From NCBI RefSeq assembly GCF_023699475.1, contig NZ_JALXFV010000008.1, positions 456,757 to 520,756 on the forward strand: a stretch of 64,000 nt of DNA, given 5' to 3'. Below, piece after piece: positions 16,588-24,214 of the stretch (positions are counted from its first letter, which is position 1; the number at the start of each line of letters is the position of its first letter). The notes under the pieces were generated by a model. The model searched no databases and was not told the origin of the DNA. It saw only the letters and a program-made list of their open reading frames with translations. Origin of the DNA: Halomarina rubra (GTDB lineage Archaea > Halobacteriota > Halobacteria > Halobacteriales > Haloarculaceae). Position numbers and translations under genes: made by a program.

Positions 16588-17462
16588 AGCGTCTCCCCCA
16601 GGTAGGCGTCGATGACGCGGTCGTCGTTCCTGATGTCCTCGGCCCCGCCCTCGGCGAGGACCTTCCCCTGGTGCATGACGATGATGTGTTCGCAGTGGTT
16701 CATGATGATGTCCATGTCGTGCTCGACGAGCAGGAACGTCAGCCCCTGGTCGCGCAGTTCGTGGACGCGTTCGAGCAGTTTCTTCTCCAGCGTCGGGTTG
16801 ACACCGGCGAGCGGTTCGTCGAGCAGGACCATCTCGGGGTCGGTCATCAGCACGCGGGCCATCTCCAGCAGTTTGCGCTGGCCGCCCGAGAGCGACCCGG
16901 CGTAGTCGCCGGCGAGGTGGTCGATCTCGAAGAACTCCAGGGTCTCCCACGCGCGTTCGCGGAGGTCCTCCTCCTGGGTGACGACCTGATCGCGGAGTCC
17001 CGGCAGCACCGAGTATGCGAGCGACTCCCCGACCTGCCCGCGCGGGGCGAGCATCATGTTCTCGAGGACGGTCATGTCCTCCATCTCGCGGGCGATCTGG
17101 AACGTCCGGACGAGCCCCTTGTTCGCGACCTGTTCGGGCCGCAGTCCGGTGATGTCCTCGCCCTGGAAGTACACCTTCCCCGCGGTCGGGCGGTGGACGC
17201 CGGCGATGCAGTTGAACGTCGTCGACTTCCCGGCCCCGTTCGGGCCGATGAGACCGGTCAGCGACCCGGCCTCGACGTGGAAACTCGCGTCGGCGACGGC
17301 GGTGATGCCGCCGAACTCCTTCCGGAGGTTCTGAACGCGCAGCGGGATGCCCCGTGGAGTCGACTTCGCCGCCTCCTCGACGGCGGAGTCCGCGGTTCCC
17401 GGTTCCTCGTGGTCGGCGTCGGTGCCGTCGGGAGCGGCCTGTCGCTCCTCGGTGTCACTCAT
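16584..17462 (-). CDS. livG: ABC transporter ATP-binding protein (LivG type)
   Basis: This 292-aa second nucleotide-binding subunit has Walker A GPNGAGKST, signature LSGGQRKL and Walker B VLLDEPLAGVN. The C-terminal LivG hallmark is present (FLLVEHDMDIIMNHCEHI). An acidic N-terminal extension (about 1-45) precedes the core. The ATG at 17462 overlaps the livM stop by 8 bp. It forms the heterodimeric ATPase with the LivF-type subunit. Confidence 0.93.
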   Translation of the reverse strand: MSDTEERQAAPDGTDADHEEPGTADSAVEEAAKSTPRGIPLRVQNLRKEFGGITAVADASFHVEAGSLTGLIGPNGAGKSTTFNCIAGVHRPTAGKVYFQGEDITGLRPEQVANKGLVRTFQIAREMEDMTVLENMMLAPRGQVGESLAYSVLPGLRDQVVTQEEDLRERAWETLEFFEIDHLAGDYAGSLSGGQRKLLEMARVLMTDPEMVLLDEPLAGVNPTLEKKLLERVHELRDQGLTFLLVEHDMDIIMNHCEHIIVMHQGKVLAEGGAEDIRNDDRVIDAYLGETL

Positions 17463-18804
17463 CGCTCTCACCCCCCTGGGACCGCCCGCCGTCGGTGGCG
17501 GCGGTCTGGCCTCGCTTGCGGTCGCGTTGCATCAGGTCGACGCTGGAGGCGACCTCCTTGCGGTGGCCGAGCAGGCCGTCGGGGCGGTTCTGCATCAGCC
17601 AGACGAGCAGGACCCCGATGATGATGAACCGCATACTGTCGATGTTGGCGACGACGAACCCAACGAGGGGCATCGGGTCGGCCGAGAACAGCGGCGTCAC
17701 CGCCTCGACGGCGGAGTTCGGTCGCGGCAGCGTGAGGTTGAACGTCGAGACGATGTTCGAGATGTACGTCGGCAACAGGAACAACAGCGCGGCGAACACC
17801 GCCCCGCCGAGGACGCTGCCGGTGTTCGACCCCGACCCGCCGACGATGAGCGCGATGAAGATGTAGAACGTCAACACCGGCAGGAAGTTCGTCGTCGGGT
17901 TGACCGACTGGTTGCCGAGGCCCTGCCAGAGCGCGCCCGCGAGGCCCATCAGCGCACAGCCGAGCATGAATATCTTGATTTTGAACAGCCGGGTGTCCTT
18001 CCCGAGGGACTCGGCGACGAGTTCGTCCTCGCGGATGGCCTTCAGCACGCGCCCGAACGGCGAGTTGCCGGTCCGTCGCGAGAGGACGTAGACGATGCCG
18101 ACGATGACGAGCAACAGAAGCGCGTACGTGAGGTCGACGACCAGGTTCGTCCGAGCGACGCCCAGCGACTCGAACACGCCGAAGACGGCCTCGCCGATGG
18201 CGTTCGGTTCGGACGTGACGTCGCCGGGGTTCTCGTAGTACAGCGTCCGTGCGGGGTTCGACGGGAAGTTCCGGAACCCCTGGCCCGCGCCGGTGATTTC
18301 GGCGAAGGGCCGAGCGAGTAGCGTCGTGCGGATGATCTCGGACATCGCGACGGTGGCGATGGCGAGGTAGTCGGCCCGGAGCCTGAGCGCCGGGAACGCC
18401 GCGACCAGGCCGACCAGCGCGGCGATGAGCATCGCGCCGAGGATGCCGATGGGCAGCGGAAGCCCGAAGCCGGCGGGGGTGCCACCGGGGTCACCGCTCA
18501 GGATGCCGACGGAGTACGCGCCGACGGCCATGAAGCCGGCGACACCGATGTTGAACAGCCCCGCGTACCCCCACTGGAGGTTGAGCGCGAGGACGGCCAG
18601 CGCGTACACCGCGACGAGGAACGTCATGTTGACGACGGTCCCGAGCACGCCGGCGGTGTCGTACTGGAGGTACATCCCGACCGCGGCGAACAGCACCCAG
18701 AGTGCGAGCATCGTGACGAGTAACAGCGCCGCGTCGTTGACGCCGCCGCCCTGGCTGAACCGCGTGCGAAGCACCGAGAGGCGTTCGCGTGGGGAGTTGC
18801 TCAT
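17455..18804 (-). CDS. livM: ABC transporter permease (LivM type)
   Basis: This 449-aa permease has about ten hydrophobic segments. Family stretches ALNLQWGYAGLFNIGVAGF and the cytoplasmic EAA-like loop (GRVLKAIREDELVAESLGKD) are clear. The N-terminal 30 residues are polar. The ATG at 18804 overlaps the livH stop as ATGA. The C-terminal tail is longer and more charged than in bacteria, ending in a disordered Gln/Gly-rich segment. Confidence 0.93.
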   Translation of the reverse strand: MSNSPRERLSVLRTRFSQGGGVNDAALLLVTMLALWVLFAAVGMYLQYDTAGVLGTVVNMTFLVAVYALAVLALNLQWGYAGLFNIGVAGFMAVGAYSVGILSGDPGGTPAGFGLPLPIGILGAMLIAALVGLVAAFPALRLRADYLAIATVAMSEIIRTTLLARPFAEITGAGQGFRNFPSNPARTLYYENPGDVTSEPNAIGEAVFGVFESLGVARTNLVVDLTYALLLLVIVGIVYVLSRRTGNSPFGRVLKAIREDELVAESLGKDTRLFKIKIFMLGCALMGLAGALWQGLGNQSVNPTTNFLPVLTFYIFIALIVGGSGSNTGSVLGGAVFAALLFLLPTYISNIVSTFNLTLPRPNSAVEAVTPLFSADPMPLVGFVVANIDSMRFIIIGVLLVWLMQNRPDGLLGHRKEVASSVDLMQRDRKRGQTAATDGGRSQGGESDE

Positions 18805-19907
18805 GTCGTCTCCACCCCGCCGTAGATACCCTGCGGACGAACCAGCAGGATGACGATGAGCAGCGCGAACGTCACCGGGAGGGTCATGTCGGACCACGGA
18901 CCCCTGAGCCAGATGGACGACGCCTGCTGGGCGATACCGATGACGACGCCACCGACCATCGCGCCGTACACCGACCCGATGCCCCCGAGGATGACCGCCG
19001 CGAAGATGAGCAACAGGAGGAGCCACCCGATGTTGTATGCGATGGTCCCCTGAGTGAGGACGACGAGGAAGCCGGCCGCCCCCGCGAGACCGCCGCCGAG
19101 GATCCACGTCGAGCGGATGACGCGTTCGGTCGGGATGCCCGTGACCCGGGCGAGGTCCTCGTTGTCGGCCATCGCTCGCATCGACTTGCCGAGTTTCGTC
19201 CGGGTGAGCAGGAGGTGGACCCCCAGCATCAACCCGAGCGAGGCGACGATGATGGCTATCTGGTGGGAGTCGACGATGAACCGGCCGAGTCCGAGCGTGT
19301 CACCGACGAAGAAGCGACGCGTGCCGGCGGTGACCCCTGGCCGGCCGGTGCCGTAGACGAGCGCCAGCAGGTAGCGGACGGCGAACGCGACGCCGATGCT
19401 GGCGATGAGGAGTGAGATGCCCTCCGCCCCGCGCATCGGTCGATAGACGATACGGTCGAGCACCAGCGCCATCGCGACGGTGACGACGACGCCGACCACC
19501 AACCCCACGACGACCGCGAGCGGGGCCGACGTGATACTCACGCCGACGCGTCCGGCCGGCGGGCGGAGCAAGAACAGGTCCCCGAGCGTCGCGATACTGC
19601 CGCCGGCGACGATGTACGCCGTCGACCACCCCGAGAACGCGCCGACGGAGACGTACTCCCCGTGGGCGAAGTTCGCGAAGTTCAGGATGCTGTACGTCAG
19701 CGAGAGGCCGATACCCGCCAGACCGTAGATGAGTCCGATGACCAGGCCGGTCCAGAGATACGTCATCAGCGTGGCCGGCCCCAGTGCCCCGGTGACGAGT
19801 CGCCGGACCAGGTCCAGCAACAACAGCACTGCGACCGCCCCCGCGACGAACGCCGCGGGATTGTCGAGGAATCGGCCCCCCCATGAAGTTCTGTCGCTTA
19901 CTGCCAT
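18801..19907 (-). CDS. livH: ABC transporter permease (LivH type)
   Basis: This 368-aa permease is the first gene of the operon. It shows the LivH signatures GLAGIGLSLTYSILNFANF and HGEYVSVGAF near the N-terminus and a Gly-rich GGIGSVYGAMVGG near the C-terminus, with about eight to ten membrane segments. The ATG at 19907 follows a strong TATA (GTTATTTATC, minus strand 19950-19941) with a predicted leader of roughly ten bases. Confidence 0.94.
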   Translation of the reverse strand: MAVSDRTSWGGRFLDNPAAFVAGAVAVLLLLDLVRRLVTGALGPATLMTYLWTGLVIGLIYGLAGIGLSLTYSILNFANFAHGEYVSVGAFSGWSTAYIVAGGSIATLGDLFLLRPPAGRVGVSITSAPLAVVVGLVVGVVVTVAMALVLDRIVYRPMRGAEGISLLIASIGVAFAVRYLLALVYGTGRPGVTAGTRRFFVGDTLGLGRFIVDSHQIAIIVASLGLMLGVHLLLTRTKLGKSMRAMADNEDLARVTGIPTERVIRSTWILGGGLAGAAGFLVVLTQGTIAYNIGWLLLLLIFAAVILGGIGSVYGAMVGGVVIGIAQQASSIWLRGPWSDMTLPVTFALLIVILLVRPQGIYGGVETT

Positions 19908-19940
19908 GAGTGTGTGTCACGCACTCATCGGCGGTCGACG

Positions 19941-19950
19941 GATAAATAAC
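19941..19950 (-). promoter_or_regulatory. TATA box of the livHMGF operon
   Basis: GTTATTTATC on the minus strand, about 38 nt upstream of the livH ATG, is the best TATA element in the short gap to the next gene. Expected start of transcription is near 19918. Confidence 0.55.
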
Positions 19951-19967
19951 CCACCCTCCTCGGCGGG

Positions 19968-20426
19968 TCAGAATCGCTCGCTGCCCAACACTTGTTCGGA
20001 GATTCGGTCGGCGCGCTGCTCCGGTGACTCGCGTCGTCGGAGCGTCCCCACGAGGTAGGCCACCGTGGCGACGGTCGCGACGAGGAGGGTTCCGAACGAC
20101 AGGCACGCGACGGCACGGAGCGGGACGCTCGCCCGCACGGGGTCGGTCGGCGTCCCGAACAGGGCGGCGCTCCCGAACAGGAGCGCCCCGGAGAGAGCGG
20201 CTACCGCCCCGAAGGCGAACCCTATGCGTTCGCGTTCGGGAACGGGCCGGTGTGCGAGGCGGTGGGCCGTCGCCCCACAGCCACCGGCGGCCGCGACGAG
20301 CGACCAGCGTGCGAGCAGCGGGACGTCGCCGGCGAGCGCGCTCGCCGCACCGAACGAACAGGCGACGAGCACGAGCGCCAGCGCGGGGAGGACGAGCGAC
20401 GCTAGGCGGTGGTTACGGTCGGTCAC
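19968..20426 (-). CDS. Four-TM hypothetical membrane protein
   Basis: This 152-aa protein has four hydrophobic segments (about 10-30, 38-55, 68-88 and 105-128) and a short charged C-terminal tail (RRRESPEQRADRISEQ). No family is recognised. It ends just upstream of the livH promoter on the same strand. High Ala/Val/Leu content and clean haloarchaeal codon use argue for a real gene. Confidence 0.72.
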   Translation of the reverse strand: MTDRNHRLASLVLPALALVLVACSFGAASALAGDVPLLARWSLVAAAGGCGATAHRLAHRPVPERERIGFAFGAVAALSGALLFGSAALFGTPTDPVRASVPLRAVACLSFGTLLVATVATVAYLVGTLRRRESPEQRADRISEQVLGSERF

Positions 20427-20508
20427 AGCGGGCGCTCACGGGTTCGGAGGGATAAGAGCTGGGATTAAGAGGGGAACAACTTAGGTCGCCGATGGTGGAG
20501 GGTGTCGC

Positions 20509-21693
20509 ATGGTCCGGACGCTCGACGACCTCGACGCCGCAGGTGCGGCCGTCGGAGTGCGCGTCGACATCAACAGTCCAATCGACGACGACGGTTCGCT
20601 CGCCGACGACTCCCGCCTGCGCGCGCACGTCGACACGCTCGACGAACTCGCCGGCCGCGACGCCCGTGTCGTCGTCCTCGCCCACCAGGGTCGACCCGGC
20701 GGTGACGACTTCACGACGCTCGCCGCCCACGCCGACCGCCTCGACGAGCTGCTCGACGCTCCCGTCGCCTACCACGACACGACGTTCGGCGCGGACGCCC
20801 GTGGGGCCGTCGGCGCACTCGACGAGGGACACGTCCTGGTCCTCGAGAACACCCGCTTCTACAGCGAGGAGGTGATGGCGTTCGACCCCGAGGTGGCCGC
20901 CGAAACCCACCTCGTCACGGGACTCGCTCCCGCCCTGGACGCGTACGTCAACGACGCGTTCGCCGCCGCCCACCGCTCACAGCCCTCTCTCGTCGGGTTC
21001 CCGGCGCGACTGCCGGGGTACGCCGGTCGGGTCATGGAACGGGAACTCGACGCGCTCGGGGACATCGGTTCGACGCCGACGCCACGGGTGTACGTCCTCG
21101 GCGGCGCGAAGGTCGACGACTCCATCGACGTGGCGGCGAGCGTCCTCGAATCGGGACTCGCCGACCGGGTGCTCACCGCCGGCGTCGTCGGGAACACGTT
21201 CCTCCACGCTCGGGGGGTCGACCTCGGCGTCGAGTCGACAGAAGTGGTCAAAGAGCGCGCCGGCGAGGCGCTGGCCCGTGCCGAACAGCTACTCGAGACC
21301 CACGGCGAGCGCATCCACACGCCCGTCGACGTCGCCGTCGAGCGCGGGGGCGAGCGCGTCGAACTACCCGTCGAGGACCTCCCGACGAGCGAGCCCGCGA
21401 TGGACGTCGGGGCGGAGACGGTCGCGGCGTACGGCGACGTGCTCGCCGATACGGGGACGGCCGTCCTCAACGGGCCTGCCGGCGTGTTCGAGATGGACCT
21501 GTTCTCGGCCGGGACCGCCGACCTGTTCGAGGCCGCCCGGGCCGCAGAGTACACCGTCGTCGGTGGGGGTGACACCGCCGCGGCCCTCCGTCGACTCGGC
21601 CTCTCCGGGTTCGACCACGTCTCGACCGGCGGAGGGGCGGCGTTGAAGCTCCTCACCGGTCAGTCGCTGCCCGCGGTCGAGGCGCTGTCGTGA
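20509..21693 (+). CDS. pgk: Phosphoglycerate kinase
   Basis: This 394-aa glycolytic/gluconeogenic enzyme interconverts 1,3-bisphosphoglycerate + ADP and 3-phosphoglycerate + ATP. The N-terminal substrate motif GVRVDINSPID, HQGRPGG, ENTRFYSEE and the basic AHRSQPSLVGFPAR are present. The C-terminal GGGDTAAALRR and STGGGAALKLL form the nucleotide site. Length is typical for haloarchaeal PGK. The following GNAT gene overlaps its stop. Confidence 0.96.
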   Translation: MVRTLDDLDAAGAAVGVRVDINSPIDDDGSLADDSRLRAHVDTLDELAGRDARVVVLAHQGRPGGDDFTTLAAHADRLDELLDAPVAYHDTTFGADARGAVGALDEGHVLVLENTRFYSEEVMAFDPEVAAETHLVTGLAPALDAYVNDAFAAAHRSQPSLVGFPARLPGYAGRVMERELDALGDIGSTPTPRVYVLGGAKVDDSIDVAASVLESGLADRVLTAGVVGNTFLHARGVDLGVESTEVVKERAGEALARAEQLLETHGERIHTPVDVAVERGGERVELPVEDLPTSEPAMDVGAETVAAYGDVLADTGTAVLNGPAGVFEMDLFSAGTADLFEAARAAEYTVVGGGDTAAALRRLGLSGFDHVSTGGGAALKLLTGQSLPAVEALS

Positions 21694-22175
21694 GGGTCGA
21701 CCCCCCCGGAATCGACGAGGCCGACGCCCTCGCGGACGCCTGGGTCTCGCTGGCGGCCGACCAGCAGGCGTACGACTCCCACCTGCTGGCGGAGCCGAAC
21801 CGGGGGACGGCACGTGAGACCATCTGTCGCTCCATCGTCACCGGGGGGATGCTCGTCGCACGGACGGACGACGACACGGTCGCCGGGTTCGTCCAGTTCA
21901 GTGTCGAGTCCGGCGCGTACGAGACGGACGTCCGGAAAGGACTCGTCGAGAACCTGTTCGTCGACCCCGACCACCGCGACGCGGGCGTCGGGTCGACGCT
22001 ACTCGACGCCGCCGAGTCGGCGCTCGCCGCCGACGGTGCCGACGTCGTCGTCCTCGACGTGATGGCCGGAAACGAGGACGCCCGTCGGTTCTACCGTCGT
22101 CACGGCTACGACCCGCACCGAATCACGATGCTCAAGCCTGTCGAAAACGATATACCCGGCGAGGGGGACGGTTGA
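21690..22175 (+). CDS. GNAT-family N-acetyltransferase
   Basis: This 161-aa protein has the acetyl-CoA-binding motif A (VDPDHRDAGVGSTLL, about 91-105) and the C-terminal EDARRFYRRHGYDPHRITM typical of RimI-like GNATs. It begins with GTG at 21690, overlapping the pgk stop (GTGA), so it is translated from the pgk transcript. The substrate is unknown. Its 3' end contains the tRNA-Thr promoter. Confidence 0.9.
   Translation: MRVDPPGIDEADALADAWVSLAADQQAYDSHLLAEPNRGTARETICRSIVTGGMLVARTDDDTVAGFVQFSVESGAYETDVRKGLVENLFVDPDHRDAGVGSTLLDAAESALAADGADVVVLDVMAGNEDARRFYRRHGYDPHRITMLKPVENDIPGEGDG
22149..22156 (+). promoter_or_regulatory. TATA element of tRNA-Thr inside the GNAT gene
   Basis: GATATACC lies about 30 nt before the mature tRNA 5' end and overlaps the last codons of the acetyltransferase gene. 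Confidence 0.45.
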
Positions 22176-22182
22176 ACAACGC

Positions 22183-22256
22183 GCCAAGGGAGCTTGGGTG
22201 GTTCAAGCACTCGATTTGTAATCGAGAATACGTGGGTTCAAATCCCACCCTTGGCT
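22183..22256 (+). tRNA. tRNA-Thr (anticodon UGU)
   Basis: A 74-nt tRNA. Acceptor GCCAAGG (22183-22189) pairs with CCTTGGC (22249-22255), discriminator T. The anticodon stem CTCGA/TCGAG encloses TTTGTAA, giving TGT. The T-arm is GTGGG-TTCAAAT-CCCAC. CCA is not encoded. The chromosomal gene order ends here and virus-type genes begin, so its 3' end is the probable integration site (attL). Confidence 0.95.
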
Positions 22257-22261
22257 CTTAC

Positions 22262-22302
22262 CAATTCGTTGACAATTGAATCAACCAGCGGCGGTGCTGG
22301 TT
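22262..22302. promoter_or_regulatory. Two inverted repeats beside the tRNA-Thr 3' end
   Basis: CAATT-7 nt-AATTG occupies 22262-22278 and AACCAGC-6 nt-GCTGGTT occupies 22283-22302. They lie in the 80-bp gap between the tRNA and the first viral gene. They may be recombinase arm/accessory sites, a tRNA terminator, or an operator for the downstream operon. Confidence 0.4.
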
Positions 22303-22336
22303 GTAAGGCAGCTCCTACTCGCGGGGTGGTCGCGTC

Positions 22337-22564
22337 ATGAGCGACCTCACCGTCCCCGAGGAGTTCGATAACTGGCCGTTCGACGTCAGGTCGTTCGTCC
22401 TCGCGGAAGCGAACACGGCGGTCGAGCTACGCGAGCAGATCGACAGCCTCGCCGGTCTGTCAAGTGACGACTGGGAATCCGACAACGCCGGGGCGTTCAC
22501 GAAGACAGAGTTGGCGACGCTCGTGATGGCGCTGGGCGGGCCACAGGGAGGTGACGCCCAGTGA
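22337..22564 (+). CDS. Small viral protein, unknown function
   Basis: This 75-aa acidic, mostly helical protein (PEEFDNWPFDVRSFVLAEAN, then a helix of ELREQIDSLAG) has no known motif. It is first in a run of five overlapping genes reaching 23688. A Shine-Dalgarno GGAGGTGA at 22547-22554 near its 3' end serves the next gene. Confidence 0.65.
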   Translation: MSDLTVPEEFDNWPFDVRSFVLAEANTAVELREQIDSLAGLSSDDWESDNAGAFTKTELATLVMALGGPQGGDAQ

Positions 22565-22674
22565 GTCTCCAGGCCACGAAGGGTATCACTGCCGACTACT
22601 GCCCGTGTTGTGGCGCAGCGCTCGTCGACGACGCGCGCGAGTGCCTGCGCTGTCGGAAGGTGGTTTACCGATGA
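22561..22674 (+). CDS. 37-aa zinc-ribbon protein
   Basis: A very short gene begins at GTG 22561, overlapping the stop of the gene before it, and ends in ATGA with the next gene. The product has CPCCG and CLRC pairs spaced like a treble-clef or zinc ribbon. A perfect Shine-Dalgarno GGAGGTGA lies six bases before the GTG, which decides the start. Such tiny zinc proteins are frequent in haloarchaeal viruses and may bind nucleic acid or protein partners. Confidence 0.7.
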   Translation: MSLQATKGITADYCPCCGAALVDDARECLRCRKVVYR

Positions 22675-23015
22675 GCCACGGGACGGCCCACATCAAAGAC
22701 GCCACCGCCGACGGGCAGCTCCGGGCCCAGACGTTCATCCGGAAGCTGCGCGAGGGCTGTGTCGTCCGCATCCGGACGCGCGCCGGCACGTACACCGTCC
22801 GACAGAACCCGCGTGCCGAGCGCCGCGGCCGCCGTGAGTTCACCGTCATCCACCACGGCTACGGCGGGGGATTCGTTGGCCGGTTCGGCCAGGACGCCGG
22901 CACGATCGAACGGCACGTTGAGCACGCCGAGGGCGAGCGCGCCCTGCGCATCGGCGGACGAGGTGATTGGCCCGACCATCCGCCAGTCCCCGAGGACAGA
23001 TGGGGTGGAGCGTGA
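22671..23015 (+). CDS. Basic viral protein, unknown function
   Basis: This 114-aa Arg/His-rich protein starts MSHGTAHIKDATADG. Its centre (VRIRTRAGTYTVRQNP) suggests a small beta-barrel or nucleic-acid-binding surface. Both ends overlap neighbours (ATGA at the start, TGATG at the end), so it is co-translated in the early operon. No family recognised. Confidence 0.65.
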   Translation: MSHGTAHIKDATADGQLRAQTFIRKLREGCVVRIRTRAGTYTVRQNPRAERRGRREFTVIHHGYGGGFVGRFGQDAGTIERHVEHAEGERALRIGGRGDWPDHPPVPEDRWGGA

Positions 23016-23161
23016 TGGCCCGCTACCGACTCTACTGTCCCGACTGTGGTGCGGAGGGGACGACGAGTGACCGCTGGACGCTCGACGAGTTGCTCGTGAT
23101 GCACGAGGACAACCACCCGCGTCACGCGCCGGACTACGAGACCTTGGAGGTGAGACAATGA
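23015..23161 (+). CDS. 48-aa C2H2-like zinc protein
   Basis: Starting at ATG 23015, or at GTG 23012 by one codon, the product begins MARYRLYCPDCGAEG. It carries a CxxC pair followed by a HEDNHPRH cluster, a plausible Cys2His2 site. Its 3' end supplies a perfect Shine-Dalgarno (GGAGGTGA, 23147-23154) for the next gene. Confidence 0.7.
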   Translation: MARYRLYCPDCGAEGTTSDRWTLDELLVMHEDNHPRHAPDYETLEVRQ

Positions 23162-23688
23162 GCACCGACGCTCGTCGCGCGGAACTCCAGTCGATGGAGA
23201 AAGACGAACTCGTCGACGCGGTGTTCGTCTTAGAGAGTCGTGTCGACTCGCTCACCAGGTCGCTGAACGCACTTCAGGACCTCGTGGTCGGGCCAGAGCA
23301 ACTCCCGAAGCACATCCAAAGCAGTGAGCCGGTGATCGATCGCCTCGCCAAGCTAGAGGGCACGGTGACGCCCGACCCGACCGCTACGGCCTACGCGGAG
23401 AAGAGTCGTGAACAGAAGGTTCGTGAGCTACGCATCGCACTCGGCCGTAAAGGCCGCTCGAACGGTGGGAAGGCGTCGATGGACTACAACGCTGTCCTCG
23501 CCGTCTTCGACAACCGCCCCAGTGCTGGCCATTGCTACAAACTCATGGAACTTGCCGGCCACCTCGAGGGCTTCGAGTACGACTCTACGAATGCTGACAC
23601 GAAGCGGCTTCTCGTGAATCTCGACGCTGTGAAAGACGACGCGGTGCTTCACGCCGTGAACAACCCGACCCACTCGGAGGCCAACTGA
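23158..23688 (+). CDS. Coiled-coil plus helical-domain viral protein
   Basis: This 176-aa protein has an N-terminal coiled coil (about 5-45, ELQSMEKDELVDAVFVLESR). A basic linker (LRIALGRKGRSNGGKASM) leads into a helical domain with a possible winged-helix core (YNAVLAVFDNRPSAGHCYKLM). It could be a dimeric DNA-binding regulator. The start is fixed by a Shine-Dalgarno three bases upstream. It is last in the five-gene operon. Confidence 0.72.
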   Translation: MSTDARRAELQSMEKDELVDAVFVLESRVDSLTRSLNALQDLVVGPEQLPKHIQSSEPVIDRLAKLEGTVTPDPTATAYAEKSREQKVRELRIALGRKGRSNGGKASMDYNAVLAVFDNRPSAGHCYKLMELAGHLEGFEYDSTNADTKRLLVNLDAVKDDAVLHAVNNPTHSEAN

Positions 23689-23717
23689 GATGCCGATTTT
23701 CTATCCCGTAGTTCCAC

Positions 23718-23814
23718 CGCCGTTGTTTTTAACTCTACCCCAGTTGTGTTGTTATGTGTAAGTAAAGTGCGGTTAGCGACGGGTATACCGACTCTACGCC
23801 GTCTCCGCCGGCGT
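23718..23814. promoter_or_regulatory. Intergenic T-tract, palindrome and hairpin
   Basis: Between the early operon and the next gene are a T-rich tract after 23720 (possible terminator), the palindrome GGTATACC at 23782-23789 and a hairpin ACGCCG/CGGCGT (23796-23801 with 23809-23814). The palindrome is a candidate operator for the HTH protein that follows. Confidence 0.35.
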
Positions 23815-23866
23815 GGAGGAAGGTGAACGCCGCCGCGACCGTTGTTCACGCCGTGAAACCCACCCA

Positions 23867-24208
23867 ATGTCCGAACCCAATTTTGCCGAGTCGTCCGGAC
23901 CGACCAGCCACCGCGTTCTCACCCCCCATGTCGTCCGGGCGGTCATCGAGGAAGCGGTCGCCGCGGACGACCGCGACCTCGCCCGTGGTGGCGTGCATAG
24001 CTCGACGATCCAACACCGCCTTGCAGAAGACTACGACCTCTCTCGTGAACCGAAGACGGTCCGTGATTACCTCCGGGAACACCGCGACCAGCTCGATCTC
24101 GCCGAGGTGCGGGGGCTCAACCCCGAGACACTCGTACCACGGGTCTCCTGGCTCCCGACGGAGCATCCTGACCTCTCGCCAGTGCATCTGGCCGACGAAG
24201 AGTCGTAG
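23867..24208 (+). CDS. Winged-helix-like small regulator
   Basis: This 113-aa protein carries a predicted helix-turn-helix in the middle (HSSTIQHRLAEDYDLSREPK, residues about 45-64) followed by TVRDYLREH. The pattern of a homeodomain-like or winged helix is clear but the family is not named. It faces the minus-strand defence pair convergently, with six bases between stops. Start at 23867 (MSEPNFAES) avoids an unlikely basic extension. Confidence 0.7.
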   Translation: MSEPNFAESSGPTSHRVLTPHVVRAVIEEAVAADDRDLARGGVHSSTIQHRLAEDYDLSREPKTVRDYLREHRDQLDLAEVRGLNPETLVPRVSWLPTEHPDLSPVHLADEES

Positions 24209-24214
24209 GCTAAC

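Noticed and set aside
23691-23762. 23-aa frame directly after the early operon
   Set aside because: Pro/Leu-rich and running through a T-tract that looks like a terminator.
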